From Deuterostichococcus epilithicus (Eukaryota > Chlorophyta > Trebouxiophyceae > Prasiolales > Stichococcaceae), in contig JAVTLE010000008.1 in assembly GCA_033439295.1 (NCBI GenBank), forward strand, positions 744,001 to 808,000: DNA of 64,000 nucleotides, in the 5' to 3' direction. How positions within the stretch are numbered: position 1 is the stretch's first letter; every line of letters starts with the position of its first letter. The notes beneath the pieces were generated by a model. It saw only the letters and a program-made list of their open reading frames with translations, had not been told where the DNA came from and ran no database searches. This document shows positions 61,958 to 64,000 of this stretch, piece by piece. A program made the position numbers and the translations under genes.

Positions 61958-64000
61958 TCACATAGAGCAGCACCGGCCACCGGCCAGCAGCTGGCGGAAC
62001 ACGTGGCTGTCCCCCAGCGCTGCCGCGATGTCGTTGCCACTTGGCAGCAGCGTCACAACGCTGTCCGCCTTGTTCTTGGCGGGCCGGCAGGCCAGCACGC
62101 GTGTCATCAGGTCCGTGACTGTGCACTGAAACTCACCAAAGCTGAGCGTCTGGAAGTCCCGGTGCACCATCTGCAGCAGTGGCACACACCGCAGGGCTGA
62201 ACCGTGATGGCGTAGGATGAGTGAGTACCGGCCGATAGAACGTCTGGTGTTGGCAGTAAATGTATTTGCAGCGGCCCTGCGCTGTGCGGCAATCACGGTC
62301 AATGATCAGTCCGGCAACCTGTCCGTCAGCACCTGTCAAAGTGACCATAAGTTTGTGCGGCCCTCTGGACACGAAGTTCGAGACCAATGCTCACCTGCTG
62401 ACACAGGGCCTGGTAGTGCCGATGTAGCGGGCCTAGCTTGCAGACCCGGAGGGCGGCGCCACAGGTGCGACCGCCGCCGGCGCCCGCCAGTTGCCGCCCA
62501 CCCACGCGCTTGCTGCCGCCAGCTTTCGACTGCCGGGCGGCGGGCGCGCTGCTGAAGGAGTCGTTCGAGTCCTCTCGCTACACGGCACGGTTGCCGGTCA
62601 TGTTGTGCACATGACAAGTTGGTTGGCAGCACAGCAGCAGCCAAAGAACTGATATTCACAGTAGCGCCCTGTCCAAGACAAAGCGAGCTCTACATGATCC
62701 AGACGCGCACGCTGTCACAAGAAGAGGATGGTATGTCAAACTCTCACTCGAAGGAAGAACTCTGTGGCGGTTGAGTTGTTGCTGTCGCTGCCGCTGGTGG
62801 TGGCCGCCTCGCTCACGTCGCCTGTGCAGCGCGCAAAGCCGCCATTGAGTTGGCCGCAACTTCGTGCACATGATTACGAGCACTGGAACTCCGCACTTCG
62901 TTTTGCTGGAAATTCTGCTGCCGTGCCGTAGTGTGAAAACGGGTCAGCAGCCAGTCCGGTCTGCTGACCTTAGTCAGGACCACCAATCCGCAGCACGCCC
63001 TGCATTTATGTACTTCACGATGAGCCGGTGTTCCCTGCCATGCCTTCTGAATGCCGCAAATGCCAGCCTGGCAATAAACTGAGGGCGTAACGCACCGATG
63101 AACTGGTACGCGGCGATGAGCGCCACTTTCTGCTCAGCCGGCAGCGCCCGAATGGCCTGCACCGTCTCGCTGCCATCGGCGCAGGCGCCGCCCACGAGCG
63201 CGGCCACAGCGCGGCTCACCTCGTCTGGCCCCACACGCCGCCATGCCATTGGCTTTCCGCTGCCTGCGTCGACGGGGTGCCTGATCCATGCTCAGGGCTC
63301 CTCCACGATCCCCATATCCATGCGAGCTCCATCAGACACCCCACATGGCCGGGCCAGAGAAGGGCCACTCTTTGTCCTGCCGGTCTCACTAGCAGTCGAC
63401 CGATGCAGCAGCCCTCCCTGATCTGTGTATCATGCCCACCTGCCGTTGACGCTGACGACGTGACCTCATCCACCAGGATGTTAAGCGCAGCCTCGCAGGC
63501 GCTGAGCACCTGCCGCACATCTCCGCTGGCGGACGCCATCTGCACCGGGAACCTCGTGGCATCACACAACAGCACAGCGTGACGCCTTTTCAAGGCAGGC
63601 ATTCGACTCCAATTCCAACCTGGCAACGGTGGAGCCGTGCAGGCAGCTCCGGGCTGCATCTGCAGGACCGCATTGACATGCCCACCGGTATTGCAGGCTC
63701 GAGGTCATGCGAGCAATTCACTGCACCTTCGCGGCGCATAGCGTGAGGGCGTGCGGCTCGAAGACAGGTCCCGGCAGCTGCTCCAAGCGCTGCCGCAGGA
63801 TGGCGCTGAGCTGCTGCCGGCTGTAGGGTTTGAACTCCACCGTCTGCGGATCGCCCACCTGCGCAGCAGAGTGTAACTTCCCCAAATGAGCTGAAAGATA
63901 CCAACGGGGTTAAAGCCATTGCAATTGTTCCTAACTCTCCCTATTGTAGGGTGTTCGCAAATTGAAGCTGGACTCCTGCATTCCAGCAATGCTGGGCCAC
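61958..64000 (-). CDS. CDC6: CDC6-like replication licensing factor, C-terminal part (partial)
   Basis: AAA+ protein of the CDC6/ORC1 family that helps load MCM helicase at origins. The window holds only the part after the ATP-binding core. Exon at about 63869-63738: VGDPQTVEFKPYSRQQLSAI, then LRQRLEQLPGPVFEPHALTL, the lid with the YSxxQ motif. Next (near 63540-63480): MASASGDVRQVLSACEAALN, the sensor-2 region (family pattern ASGDxRKAL). Next (63235-63108): GPDEVSRAVAALVGG and ETVQAIRALPAEQKVALIAA, then a winged-helix-like part with LRVCKLGPLHRHYQALCQQ (near 62440) and DFQTLSFGEFQCTVTDLMTR, VVTLLPSGNDIAAALG, VFRQLLAGGRCCSM, stop at 61958. The final segment matches the VTLxVxxxDIxxALxxxxFFRxxL end of CDC6, which favours CDC6 over ORC1. 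The stretch 62600-62970 is probably intron. Walker motifs are beyond the right edge. Confidence 0.75.

Overview
The window is nuclear DNA of a photosynthetic eukaryote, almost certainly a green alga (Chlorophyta). The evidence is a chloroplast photosystem II protein (PsbW), a plastid-type ATP/ADP translocase, plant-type squalene epoxidase, U2A', eIF2-alpha and PRPP synthetase genes, all split by many short introns (mostly GTGAG/GTGCG donors and CAG acceptors) in moderately GC-rich DNA. Short CCCTAAA-type telomere-like motifs in two introns fit a plant/trebouxiophyte telomere type, but the exact taxon is inference. Gene models were joined by eye from splice signals and protein-family matches, so exon edges are reliable only where stated.

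Layout, left to right: the 5' part of an ABCA transporter (-, runs off the left edge); a plastid NTT nucleotide transporter (+, 985-5676); a GT47 exostosin-type glycosyltransferase with a long low-complexity tail (+, 6711-11050); a DusA-type tRNA-dihydrouridine synthase (-, 11478-14756); squalene epoxidase (+, 15223-19156); a poorly resolved stretch with one possible minus-strand and one possible plus-strand gene (about 19.8-22.9 kb); a plastid-targeted protein of unknown function (-, 23094-24221); U2 snRNP A' (+, 24854-27063); a glyoxalase/VOC protein (-, 27781-29020); borealin (+, 29639-31936); a TPR-like protein (-, 32677 to about 35950); PsbW (-, 36708-37422); eIF2-alpha (+, 37865-40206); a TSSC4-like protein (-, 40801-43258); PRPP synthetase (+, about 43974-46832); a 13-kb full-size ABCG/PDR transporter (+, 48076-61285); and the 3' part of a CDC6-like replication licensing gene (-, 61958 to beyond the right edge).

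The genes do not form one pathway. They are housekeeping functions (translation, splicing, mitosis, replication, nucleotide and sterol metabolism, photosynthesis, transport), packed with alternating strands, so that several divergent pairs share short intergenic promoter regions (DusA/SQE 466 bp, PsbW/eIF2-alpha 442 bp, unknown/U2A' 632 bp, glyoxalase/borealin 618 bp). No rRNA, tRNA, CRISPR array or recognisable transposon was found.

The most unusual signal is a perfect inverted repeat (two 54-nt arms, 17-nt spacer) at 27812-27936 inside the last coding exon of the glyoxalase gene, read through in frame. Other oddities are a 17-bp palindrome in a borealin intron, telomere-like motifs placed directly at two 3' splice sites of the ABCG gene, and GC-AG introns.
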